DNA of 41,128 bases. Source: Salinispora cortesiana. GTDB taxonomy: Bacteria > Actinomycetota > Actinomycetes > Mycobacteriales > Micromonosporaceae. The stretch is from assembly GCF_000484695.1 (NCBI RefSeq), contig NZ_AXVR01000044.1:1-41128 (forward strand), in the 5' to 3' direction. The notes beneath the pieces were generated by a model. It had not been told where the DNA came from and ran no database searches. It saw nothing but the letters and a program-made list of their open reading frames with translations. Shown piece after piece: positions 26,194-34,099 of the stretch (the first letter of the stretch is position 1; each line of letters opens with the position of its first letter). The position numbers and the translations under genes are program-made.

Positions 26194-27198
26194 ATGCGTG
26201 TTGCCGTTGTCGGCGTGGGTCGGATGGGTGCCATCCACGCCGCTAATCTCCACCGCCACGCCGATGTCACCTCGTTGGTGGTGGCCGACACAGACCGGCA
26301 GCGCGCCCAGGAGGTGGCCCGCCACTTCGATGTCAGCGCGGCGGATTCGGTTGACGAGGTGTTTACCTCTTCGACCGACGCGGTCGTCATCGCGGCCAAC
26401 ACCGCCGCGCACGCCGGGCTGATCCGGCAGGCCGTACGGGCGGGTCTGCCGGCGTTCTGCGAAAAGCCCGTCGCGACGGACCTGTCCGAGTCGATACAGA
26501 CCATGCACGAGGTGCAGGCTGAGGGTGCGACATTGCAGATCGGCCTCATGCGTCGGTTCGACGCGGGCTACCGGGCCGGCCGGGAGCTGGTGCGCTCCGG
26601 TCGACTCGGTCGGTTGCACACTATTCGTTCGGTTGGCGCGGACCCCGCTCCCCCGCCTGCCTCGTACCTGTCGGCCTCCGGCGGGATCTTCTGGGACGCG
26701 CTGATCCACGACTTCGACCTGCTGCGGTGGATCACCGGCCGGGAGGTCGCCGAGGTGTATGCGTGCGGCTCGGACGCCGGGCCGCAGATCTTCGCCGAAC
26801 TGGGGGAACTCGACACGGCGATGGCGTTGCTGACGATGGACGACGGGATGCTCGCCGTCACCACGGCCACTCGGTGCAACGGGGCCGGCTACGACGTACG
26901 CATGGAGGTGTGCGGGGACACGGACACCATCGCGGTTGGGCTGGACCGGCGCACCCCGCTGACCTCCGTCGAGCCGGATGCCACGTGCCCGTCGTCGGAT
27001 CCCATCCAAGGCTTCCTGGAGCGCTTCGCGCCGGCGTTCGAGGCGGAGATCGACACCTTCCTTCAGCTGGCCCGGGGCGACCTGGAGAACCCGTGTGACG
27101 GGCGGGAGGCGGTGGCGGCACTTCGGGTGGCGGAGGCGTGCCGGCGGTCGCAGCGGGAGCGGCGGCCGGTCCGGATGACGGAGATCGCCGGGCTCTGA
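26194..27198 (+). CDS. Gfo/Idh/MocA-family oxidoreductase (inositol-dehydrogenase-like)
   Basis: 334-residue NAD(P)-dependent enzyme. The Rossmann motif is GVGRMGAIHA (about 7-16); the catalytic lysine lies in CEKPVA, and the second domain shows GLMRRFDAGYRAG, then DALIHDFDLLRW with the Asp and His used by inositol 2-dehydrogenase (IolG). Start ATG 26194 directly follows the -10 site. It is the first gene of a four-gene cluster with a sugar-phosphate cyclase-like enzyme, an IolE-like protein and an F420-type oxidoreductase. It probably oxidises or reduces a hydroxyl of a cyclitol. Confidence 0.92.
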   Translation: MRVAVVGVGRMGAIHAANLHRHADVTSLVVADTDRQRAQEVARHFDVSAADSVDEVFTSSTDAVVIAANTAAHAGLIRQAVRAGLPAFCEKPVATDLSESIQTMHEVQAEGATLQIGLMRRFDAGYRAGRELVRSGRLGRLHTIRSVGADPAPPPASYLSASGGIFWDALIHDFDLLRWITGREVAEVYACGSDAGPQIFAELGELDTAMALLTMDDGMLAVTTATRCNGAGYDVRMEVCGDTDTIAVGLDRRTPLTSVEPDATCPSSDPIQGFLERFAPAFEAEIDTFLQLARGDLENPCDGREAVAALRVAEACRRSQRERRPVRMTEIAGL

Positions 27199-27269
27199 CG
27201 GCGGACTACCCGCTGGTGCGCCGCGTCCGGTGGCGGCATGGTTTCGGGCGCGGCGGGAACCCAAGCGGC

Positions 27270-28436
27270 ATGGCCCGGTCCTGGAAGTGGGAGGCGCAGG
27301 TTACCCGGCCCGTCCGGTGGAGCACCGCGCTCTACGACGGGTTGCTGGAGCTCACGCCCCGCAGCGAGCCGACGCTCTTCGGTGACCTGGACCGCTCCCG
27401 GCGGCGTTTCGTCACCATAGACGAGAGTGTCTGGCGGCTGTACCAGAAGGAGATCACCGGGCTGCTGGACCGCTACCGACTCGAGTGGAACAACCCGCCT
27501 TGTCTGCTGCCAGGCGGGGAGGACGCCAAAACCCGCGACGAAGCGGATCGGATCTACGACGAGATGGATGCCTTCGGCGTTCCCCGGTTCGGGGAACCGC
27601 CGATCGCAATCGGCGGCGGCGTGCTGCACGACGTGTTCGGTCTGGTGGCCGGCGAACACCGGCGGGGTGTGTCGTGGGACTTCATCGGCACCACCCTCGT
27701 GGCGGCCATTGACTCGATGTTCGCCCTGAAGTGCGGCGTGAACACCGGGTGGAAGAACCGGGCCGGGCTCTACCATCCGGCACGGTCGTCGATGACCGAC
27801 GCCCGCTTCTTCAGGACGTTGCAGGAACACGCCATCAGGGACGGCTTCGCGGAGATCATCAAGGTCGCCGTCGCCGGAGACGCTGCCCTGTTCCGGATTC
27901 TCGAGGAGCACGGACCGCGGGTCGCCGAGGAGCGCTTCCGGGCCACCGACGACGCCTCCGAGGAGATCCTCAGCCGATCGATCTCGTGGATGATGCGGGA
28001 ACTGAAACGCAACCCGTTCGAACACGAGACGGCCCGGGCCAGCTACCTGGGGCACAACATCTCGCCGGGCATCGAACCCATCGAAACGCACGGCCATGCG
28101 GTGGCGTTGGACATCGCCTGGACCAGCATGATCGCCTGGCGGCGGGGGTTGATCGGGCGTTTCGTCCGCGACCGGATCCTGCGCCTGATCCGCTCCCTCG
28201 GCCTGGACGTGTGGCACCCCGCGATGGCGGACACGCAACGGCTGGCAGCTGCCCTGTCCGACACCGCCCGACACCGGGGCGGCCAGCAGCGCATCCCGAC
28301 GCCGACTCGGGTGGGTCGGGTGACATACCTGGGGGATGTCACCACCGACGAACTGCGGCGCGCCGTCGAGGACCAGCACCAGTGGGACTCGGGCGACCTG
28401 CGGTCGGATACCGCGAAGGAAGGTGGTCGGCGATGA
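27270..28436 (+). CDS. Sugar phosphate cyclase, sedoheptulose-7-phosphate cyclase-like (EEVS/EVS group)
   Basis: 388-residue member of the dehydroquinate-synthase superfamily. NAD is bound by GGGVLHDVFGLVA (about 114). The active region reads TTLVAAIDSMFALKCGVNTGWKN then GLYHP (cited by parts), closer to 2-epi-5-epi-valiolone synthases than to AroB. The zinc ligands are Glu195 (GFAEIIK), His262 (LGHNISP) and His274 (HGHAV). The usual HGEAV glutamate is His276 here. It likely cyclises sedoheptulose 7-phosphate or a related sugar phosphate. ATG 27270 gives the best domain start, but GTG 27216 is possible. Its stop overlaps the next start (ATGA). Confidence 0.85.
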   Translation: MARSWKWEAQVTRPVRWSTALYDGLLELTPRSEPTLFGDLDRSRRRFVTIDESVWRLYQKEITGLLDRYRLEWNNPPCLLPGGEDAKTRDEADRIYDEMDAFGVPRFGEPPIAIGGGVLHDVFGLVAGEHRRGVSWDFIGTTLVAAIDSMFALKCGVNTGWKNRAGLYHPARSSMTDARFFRTLQEHAIRDGFAEIIKVAVAGDAALFRILEEHGPRVAEERFRATDDASEEILSRSISWMMRELKRNPFEHETARASYLGHNISPGIEPIETHGHAVALDIAWTSMIAWRRGLIGRFVRDRILRLIRSLGLDVWHPAMADTQRLAAALSDTARHRGGQQRIPTPTRVGRVTYLGDVTTDELRRAVEDQHQWDSGDLRSDTAKEGGRR

Positions 28437-29344
28437 GTCCGCCGCACGGTCCGGACCACCGGATCCAGGTTGGTTCGTCCCCGGACTCCTGGGGGGTGTG
28501 GTACGCCAACGATCCACGGCAGGTTCCGTGGCCACGTTTCCTCGACGAGGTAGCCCGGGCCGGCTTCGAGTGGATCGAACTCGGCCCGTACGGGTATCTG
28601 CCGACCGACCCGACCCGGCTCGCCGGCGAAACCGCCCTGCGCGGCCTGCGGGTCGCCGCAGCGACGATCTCGACGTCCCTGCACCGGGGTCACAGCGGCT
28701 GGCAGGAGAGCTGGCCCCGGGTGGCGATGACGGCGGCGCTCGTACGGGCAGTGGGTGGCTCCTGCGTCGTGATCATGCCGGGCCTCTGGCGCGACCCGTG
28801 GACTGGCGCGTTCGTCGAGGAGCCGCACCTCACGGCGGCGCAGTGGCATGACCTGACCGTGTTGACCAACCGGCTCGCACGACAGGTCCGCGACTCCTTC
28901 GGGCTACGCGTCATGCTCCACCCGCACGCCTACACCCATATCAACAACGAGCAGGCAGTCACCCGCTTCCTCGACGCGACGGACCCGGAACTGGTCTCCC
29001 TCTGCCTGGACGTCGGGCACTACGCCTTTTGGGGCGGGGACAGCGTGCGGCTGCTCGACCGCTGTGGCGAGCGCATCGGCCACCTGCACCTCAAGCAGGT
29101 CGACCCCGTGGTGCTCGCCGATGTTGTCGCCAAGGACGAGCCGTTCGCCACCGCGGTGGCCCGGGGGGTGTGGTGTGAGCCCCCGAGCGGGTTCCCTGAG
29201 CTGGAACCGGTGCTGGCCGCCGCGCGACGACTCGACACCGACATGTTCGCCATCGTCGAGCAGGACCTCTACCCCTGCCCCGCCGACAAGCCCTTCCCGA
29301 TCGCGGAACGGACCCGCCGACTCCTGCGCTCCTACGGGGTGTGA
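28433..29344 (+). CDS. IolE-like sugar phosphate isomerase/epimerase (TIM barrel)
   Basis: 303-residue xylose-isomerase-like TIM barrel. The opening GSSPDSWGVW and FLDEVARAGFEWIELGPYGY match inosose dehydratase (IolE) and relatives; metal ligands are expected from the HPHAYTHI strand, CLDVGHYAFW and HLHLKQVD, and from the late Glu in AIVEQDLY. IolE dehydrates scyllo-inosose; related enzymes epimerise keto sugars. ATG 28433 overlaps the cyclase stop by 4 bp after GAAGGAAGG, so expression is coupled. It probably acts on the keto-cyclitol made by the two upstream enzymes. Confidence 0.9.
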   Translation: MSPPHGPDHRIQVGSSPDSWGVWYANDPRQVPWPRFLDEVARAGFEWIELGPYGYLPTDPTRLAGETALRGLRVAAATISTSLHRGHSGWQESWPRVAMTAALVRAVGGSCVVIMPGLWRDPWTGAFVEEPHLTAAQWHDLTVLTNRLARQVRDSFGLRVMLHPHAYTHINNEQAVTRFLDATDPELVSLCLDVGHYAFWGGDSVRLLDRCGERIGHLHLKQVDPVVLADVVAKDEPFATAVARGVWCEPPSGFPELEPVLAAARRLDTDMFAIVEQDLYPCPADKPFPIAERTRRLLRSYGV

Positions 29345-29420
29345 CCCACCTGTCGGGGGCAGGAACCCTGATGTTGGTTGTTGCGCCGACAGGTGGACCG
29401 GTTCGCCGGAAACTGGGCAC

Positions 29421-30353
29421 ATGCAGTGCCATGTGTTCACGAACCCCCAGCAGGGGGCGAGCTACGAGCAGGTCGCCTCCACCGCCAGGGCAGTGGAGGA
29501 GTTCGGGCTCGACGGCTTCTTCCGCTCGGATCACTTCCTGGCCATGGCCGGTGCCGCGGGGCTGCCCGGCCCCACCGACACCTGGGTGACCCTCGGCGCG
29601 CTGGCCCGGGAAACCCGACGCATCCGACTCGGTTCGTTGATGACCTCGGCGACGTTTCGGCACCCGGGCCTGTTGGCGGTCACGGTCGCCCAGGTCGACC
29701 AGATGAGCAACGGGCGGGTCGACTTCGGGTTCGGCACCGGATGGCACAAGCCGGAACACCGCGCCTACGGTGTCCCCTACCCCGCCCTCGGCGAACGGTT
29801 CGACCGCTTCGAGGAGCAACTGGACATCGTCACCGGCCTGTGGAACACCCCGCCGGGCGAGCTGTTCACCTATCCCGGGCGGCACTACCAGTTGACCGAC
29901 GCGCCGGGGCTACCGAAACCCGCCCAGCGGCGTCCGCCGATCATCATCGGCGGCAAAGGACCGACCAGGACACCCTGCCTGGCGGGTCGCTACGCCGACG
30001 AGTTCAACTACGCCTTCCCGACCCTGACGGAGATCGCGGAGCAGGGCGCGCGGGTGGACGCGGCCTGCGAGAAGGCCGGCCGGGTGCCGTCGAGTCTGCG
30101 CCGCTCGGCTGTTGTCCTGCTCGTCTGTGGCCGGGACTCCGCCGAGGTGGCCCAGCGGGCGGAACCGGTCGGTGGGCTCTTCACCACGCAGATGATGGAG
30201 CACGGGCTGGTCGGCTCCCCAGCTCAGGTGGTCGACCGGATCGGGGAGTTGGCCGAGGCGGGCATCAGCCGGCTCTATCTGCAGACACCCCACCAGTTCG
30301 ACGTCGATCACCTGGCGTACTTCAGCCAGCACGTGCTGCCGCAGCTGGACTGA
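29421..30353 (+). CDS. LLM-class F420-dependent oxidoreductase
   Basis: 310-residue luciferase-like flavin/F420 enzyme. Characteristic segments are GFFRSDHFL (about 32-40), LGALARETRRIRLGSLMTSATFRHP (by span, about 60-85), GRVDFGFGTGWHKPEH and PPIIIGGKGPTRT. Family members of this length transfer hydride between F420H2 and alkenes, alcohols or ketones. It lies 76 bp after the IolE-like gene on the same strand and probably belongs to the same pathway, as a reductase of an unsaturated or keto intermediate. Confidence 0.9.
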   Translation: MQCHVFTNPQQGASYEQVASTARAVEEFGLDGFFRSDHFLAMAGAAGLPGPTDTWVTLGALARETRRIRLGSLMTSATFRHPGLLAVTVAQVDQMSNGRVDFGFGTGWHKPEHRAYGVPYPALGERFDRFEEQLDIVTGLWNTPPGELFTYPGRHYQLTDAPGLPKPAQRRPPIIIGGKGPTRTPCLAGRYADEFNYAFPTLTEIAEQGARVDAACEKAGRVPSSLRRSAVVLLVCGRDSAEVAQRAEPVGGLFTTQMMEHGLVGSPAQVVDRIGELAEAGISRLYLQTPHQFDVDHLAYFSQHVLPQLD

Positions 30354-30390
30354 CAGGTGCCGGCGGGCGCGGTTGCGCCGTGGCGGCGGG

Positions 30391-31389
30391 TCAGCCGCGG
30401 CGGCGGGACCGGGCCGCCCAGATCGCGTACGCCGGGTCCCGGTCGAGGTTGTGCCGGTCGCGGTCATAGCGGCGGGTGGTACGCGGGTCGGCGTGCCCCA
30501 TCGCGTCCTGCACGTCCTCCAACGGCACGCCCTCGGCGCGGGCGGTGGTGGCGAAGGAGTGCCGCAGCGAGTGCGGTGACAGCCGCGCCCACCCCGGGAT
30601 GCCGGCCTCTCGGGCCAGCCGGCGGACCAGCCGAAACACAGAGTGCCGGTCCAGCCGGGCTCCGGTCGAGGTCACCAGCAGCGGACCGGTCAGCCGGTGC
30701 ACCGGCACACCCGCGACGCCGGCCCGCAGCGCCAGATAGGCGTGCACCGCCGCCACGGAGCTCGGGGTGAGGGCCCGTCGCCGGGCCCGGCCGCCCTTAC
30801 CCGTGAAGCGGACACTGTGGTGGCCGCGCTCGGTGCCCAGGTCGCCGACGTCCAACGACACCAGTTCCCCGACCCGCAGCCCGAGATCGACCAGGAGCGC
30901 CACGGCGGCCCGGTTCCGGGCGGCGGTCGGGCCGGTGGCGCTGTCGGCGACGGTGAGCAGTGCGTTGACCTCCTCCGGGGTGAGCCCGATGGTCGCCGAG
31001 TGGTCGCGGTCAACGTGGGGGCGATCCGCGCCGGTCGCCGGGTTGGTCTCGACGGCTCGCAGCTTGACCAGAAAGTCGTACCAGCTGGACAGGGCGGAGA
31101 GCTTACGGGCAACCGTGGCGGGCGTGAGTGGCTTGCCGCTGCGGGCGTTCGGCATCGACTCCAACCACCGGGCGTACGCGTTGACGTGCAGGAATGTCGC
31201 CTGCAAGGGGTCGGCGTCGGCGTCGGCGCACCAGCTGAGCCAGCCGGCGACGTCCCGCCGGTAGGCGGCTCGGGTGTGTGCGCTGAGCCGGCGGTTGGCC
31301 AGCCACGCCTCGGTGAAGTCAGCCGCGCCGGCGGGCAGTACCGGTGTTGGTGTCGAGCGGCGCCGCACCGGCACCTGAGAGGAGAGCAT
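30391..31389 (-). CDS. Tyrosine recombinase / integrase, XerD-like
   Basis: 332-residue recombinase with an N-terminal SAM-like core-binding domain (FTEAWLANRRLSAHTRAAYRRD, by span 25-46) and a catalytic domain with Arg (LGLRVGELVSL), Lys (GKGGRARRR), HxxR (HSLRHSFATTA), His (MGHADPRTT) and Tyr (RRYDRDR). All six key positions are present. It differs from the recombinase at 13118 across most of its length. Convergent with the F420-type gene, 37 bp apart, and 13 bp downstream of a membrane protein gene on the same strand. No flanking att repeat or tRNA gene is visible. Confidence 0.9.
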   Translation of the reverse strand: MLSSQVPVRRRSTPTPVLPAGAADFTEAWLANRRLSAHTRAAYRRDVAGWLSWCADADADPLQATFLHVNAYARWLESMPNARSGKPLTPATVARKLSALSSWYDFLVKLRAVETNPATGADRPHVDRDHSATIGLTPEEVNALLTVADSATGPTAARNRAAVALLVDLGLRVGELVSLDVGDLGTERGHHSVRFTGKGGRARRRALTPSSVAAVHAYLALRAGVAGVPVHRLTGPLLVTSTGARLDRHSVFRLVRRLAREAGIPGWARLSPHSLRHSFATTARAEGVPLEDVQDAMGHADPRTTRRYDRDRHNLDRDPAYAIWAARSRRRG

Positions 31390-31402
31390 GTGCGAAAGGT
31401 TC

Positions 31403-32374
31403 TCAGGATGGGGTGGGCAACGGTCGGAGGCGCGCCCGCCGGAGCGCACCGGTCACCGCCGCGAGGGTGAGCGCGGCGACCGCGGTGAACGCGGTCATGC
31501 TCGCCAGGTCGGGGTGCAGGACTGACTGGCCTCGGCCGGCCTGCCAGCTGAGCACCACGAACAGCCCGGTAGCGCCGAGGGCGGCGGCGCCGACGAGGTC
31601 GGCGCGGGTCCGCTCGTCGCGCAGCCAGGGCCGCCGGGCCGAGGCGGCGCCCAGGGCCACGGTGAGCAGCAGCAGCCCCTGGATGGCGTGCATTCCCACG
31701 AAGTGCGGAACCCGCAGGTCCCCACCGGTCGTGCTCCACCCGGTGACCGCCATTCCGTTGCCGTCGGGGTCGCCGATGCCGTGCGCGCCGATCAGGGACA
31801 CCTGCTGGCCGTTGGCGTCGGCCACCACCCGCGGCGTCTCCTCCGCGACGCTCAGCCACAGGGCCACGACCATGCTGGCGACCGCCAGGCCCAGCCCGGC
31901 GCGCAGCGCCCGGGTCAGCGCGCGGTCACCGACGCGCTGGATCAGCAGCAGGATCGCCACGAAGAAGGTGGTGAGCAGTAGCGGCATGATGCCGACGGAG
32001 AACAACGCCTGTACGGTGCGGGCCACCGGGTCGCTGTTGTCGTTGAAGTGGCTGAAGGTGCCGTTGGCGGCGGCGTAGGCGACGGCTCCGACATCCAGCA
32101 CCCCGGCGAACGCGAAGACCGTGCCGAGCCACCAGCCGACGCGTCGGCCCCGGTGGAGCTTGCCGAGCAGCCACGCCAGCACGAGGGCGTGCACGCCCAT
32201 GGCGAACCCGAACTTCAACGGTTTCAGCCAGACCGGCTCGCCGACGAGGTGCCGGTCGTCAAGCAGCAGGCCCCCGACGGACACCAGGGCAACGGTGAAC
32301 ATGAAGACCGCGTTCGCGAGCAGCGGCCGATGCCACTCGGTCTGCACGCGGTGAGGTGCGGTGATGGTACTCAT
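31403..32374 (-). CDS. Multi-pass membrane protein of unknown function
   Basis: 323 residues with about eight hydrophobic helices (for example LANAVFMFTVALVSVGGLLL near residue 18, PLLLTTFFVAILLLI, and MHAIQGLLLLTVALGAAS). A conserved-looking external loop HFNDNSDPVARTVQALF and a PHFVGMHA motif with His residues in helices could bind metal or haem, but no family is recognised. ATG 32374 (MSTITAPHRVQTEWHRP) is chosen over an upstream in-frame start. Followed after 13 bp by the tyrosine recombinase gene. Confidence 0.7.
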   Translation of the reverse strand: MSTITAPHRVQTEWHRPLLANAVFMFTVALVSVGGLLLDDRHLVGEPVWLKPLKFGFAMGVHALVLAWLLGKLHRGRRVGWWLGTVFAFAGVLDVGAVAYAAANGTFSHFNDNSDPVARTVQALFSVGIMPLLLTTFFVAILLLIQRVGDRALTRALRAGLGLAVASMVVALWLSVAEETPRVVADANGQQVSLIGAHGIGDPDGNGMAVTGWSTTGGDLRVPHFVGMHAIQGLLLLTVALGAASARRPWLRDERTRADLVGAAALGATGLFVVLSWQAGRGQSVLHPDLASMTAFTAVAALTLAAVTGALRRARLRPLPTPS

Positions 32375-32519
32375 GCCTCGCTCCGTCCGCTGGCGCGCAC
32401 CCGGCCCGATGCCGGGTGCGCTTTGAGCGTCTTCGAACGCGCAGCGCAGCACCATCCCGCAGGCCACCGGCCGGGCCGGGGGTTACCCCCCCCCTTCTGC
32501 AGACCCGGTCCCGGCGCGG

Positions 32520-32750
32520 TCACCGCGGCTGGGGTGACCGGGGTCGGCGGGTGCGGTGGAGCAGGGTGGCGCCAGCGAGGATGAGCAGGGCGGCGGCACC
32601 GAGCAGACGGGGCAGGCTGGCCCCGGTGATGGGTAGGTCGGGGTCGGCGGGGTCGGCGATGGTGATGGTGGTGGCCGCGGACTGGCTGTGGGGGCAGGTG
32701 GTGGTGCTGGTGTAGTCGGCGGTGGCTGCAGGAACCGCTCCAACCAGCAC
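32520..32750 (-). pseudogene. Truncated LPXTG cell-wall-anchored protein, or very small sortase substrate
   Basis: 76 codons from GTG 32750 encode what looks like the end of a signal peptide (LVGAVPAATA), a 30-residue mature part with one Cys, then LPITG, a hydrophobic helix (LLGAAALLILAGATLL) and a basic tail, the classical sortase sorting signal. The positively charged start and most of the signal peptide are missing. It begins 24 bp after, and in the same frame as, the MFS stop codon. Either a 5'-truncated remnant or an unusual mini-gene; no sortase is in the window. Confidence 0.6.
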
Positions 32751-32774
32751 GTCGCCCGGTAGCCGGGCCGGCCG

Positions 32775-34034
32775 TCACCGGTGGCGGGCACCGGCCAACA
32801 CGCGGACCAGGATGAGCATCGCGGCGGCCTGCGCGGCGGCGACCGCAGCGAAGAGCCCGGCCCGGGAGGAGTCATACAGAGCGCCGGCGGCGACACCGCC
32901 GACGAGCGCACCGGTGGCCTGGACAGCGGCGAAAACGCCGTACGCGGTGCCCCGGCGCGCCCGGGGCACAAGGTCGGCCACGAAGGCCTTGACAGTGGAG
33001 TCCTGCACCCCCAGCGCGGCACCCCACACCAGGACCCCGCCGGCGGCCACCGCCAACCCGTTGGTGAACGCCAGTGGCGGCACCACTGCTACCAGCACGG
33101 GCAGTACCAGCAGGACCCGAGCTCCGATGCGGTCGTAGGCCGCACCGGTGGCGAGGGCGGCCACCGCCGCCGCCACCATCGCCACCGCGTACAGCAGCGG
33201 CACCCCCGCCGCCGGCACCAGACCGGTCTGTGCCAGGTGGAAACCGATCAACCCGAAGGTCATCAGCCCCGCGGTGCACAGGGCGCAGGCCACCGCGAAC
33301 CATCCGAAGGACGCCGGCAGCGAGGCCCGCCGGGCAGGGTCATCGCGCCTGTCTCGGTTGTCGACGGCAACGTCACGCGGGTGCGCGATGCCGGCGCGGC
33401 GGCGCAGGAGCAGAAGCAGGACCATCGCCAGCGCCCCCGGCACCGCCAGCCCGGCCAGCCCCGGCCACAGGAGCCCACCGGCTGCGGCGGTGAGTGCTGC
33501 CAGCAGCAGCGGGCCGGCGAACGCCCCGACCTGGTCCAGGGCCTTGTGGACGCCCATCCCGCGGCCCATCCCCACCGCGCCGGCCGCATCCGCCAACAGC
33601 ACCGACTTCGCCGGTGACCGCACGGCCTTACCCAGCCGTTCAATCACGATCAACACCGCGGCCGCCACCAGTCCCGCAGCACCCAAGCGCGGGGTCACCG
33701 CCAGCAGCGGCACGCACACCGCCGTCAACGCGTACCCGACGGTCGTCAACGTCCAGTAGCGGCGGGTTCGATCGGCCAGCGGCCCCGACACCAGCCGCAG
33801 CGCCAACGCGGCCGCCTCACCAGCGCCGGTGATCAAGCCGACGATCAGTGCGGAGGCACCCAACGACGCCAGGAGCGGACCGTACACCGACCGGGCGCCC
33901 TCGTACACCATGTCGGCGGCCAGGCTCACCACACCGAAGCCGATCACCGTCCGCCACGGCGACCATCCCAACGCCCGTCGATCGTCGGGGTCTGCCGGAG
34001 CGCGCAGCGCCGGCGTGGAACCAGTAGTTAGCAC
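32775..34034 (-). CDS. MFS transporter, possibly iron-regulated
   Basis: 419-residue, 12-helix major facilitator. It begins WSPWRTVIGFGVVSLAADMVYEGARSVYGPLL (by span, about 25-55) with a SGPLADRTRRYW loop-2-3 motif and ends GALVGGVAAGALYDSSRAG. GTG 34034 follows GGTGAGG. The start codon lies within a 19-bp IdeR/DtxR-like box (34028-34046), so iron repression is likely and siderophore or metal-linked export is plausible. It is 65 bp after a MarR gene on the same strand, so MarR may add drug- or redox-responsive control. Confidence 0.9.
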   Translation of the reverse strand: MLTTGSTPALRAPADPDDRRALGWSPWRTVIGFGVVSLAADMVYEGARSVYGPLLASLGASALIVGLITGAGEAAALALRLVSGPLADRTRRYWTLTTVGYALTAVCVPLLAVTPRLGAAGLVAAAVLIVIERLGKAVRSPAKSVLLADAAGAVGMGRGMGVHKALDQVGAFAGPLLLAALTAAAGGLLWPGLAGLAVPGALAMVLLLLLRRRAGIAHPRDVAVDNRDRRDDPARRASLPASFGWFAVACALCTAGLMTFGLIGFHLAQTGLVPAAGVPLLYAVAMVAAAVAALATGAAYDRIGARVLLVLPVLVAVVPPLAFTNGLAVAAGGVLVWGAALGVQDSTVKAFVADLVPRARRGTAYGVFAAVQATGALVGGVAAGALYDSSRAGLFAAVAAAQAAAMLILVRVLAGARHR

Positions 34035-34046
34035 AGCCTCACCTAA
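34028..34046 (-). promoter_or_regulatory. IdeR/DtxR-type iron box over the MFS start
   Basis: The plus strand reads TTAGCACAGCCTCACCTAA, which agrees with the IdeR consensus TTAGGTTAGGCTAACCTAA at 15 of 19 positions (allowing either base of the symmetric centre). The right half, CCTCACCTAA, is nearly perfect. It covers the GTG start at 34032-34034 and the ribosome-binding site. Confidence 0.6.
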
Positions 34047-34099
34047 TCGGAGTTCGGGCTATGCGGTCAAACCGAGATCGCATGGACGCCTGGATGGGG

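Noticed and set aside
27731..28432. Upstream extension of the IolE-like frame
   Set aside because: Overlaps the cyclase in another frame; ATG 28433 with a ribosome-binding site and ATGA overlap is the proper start.
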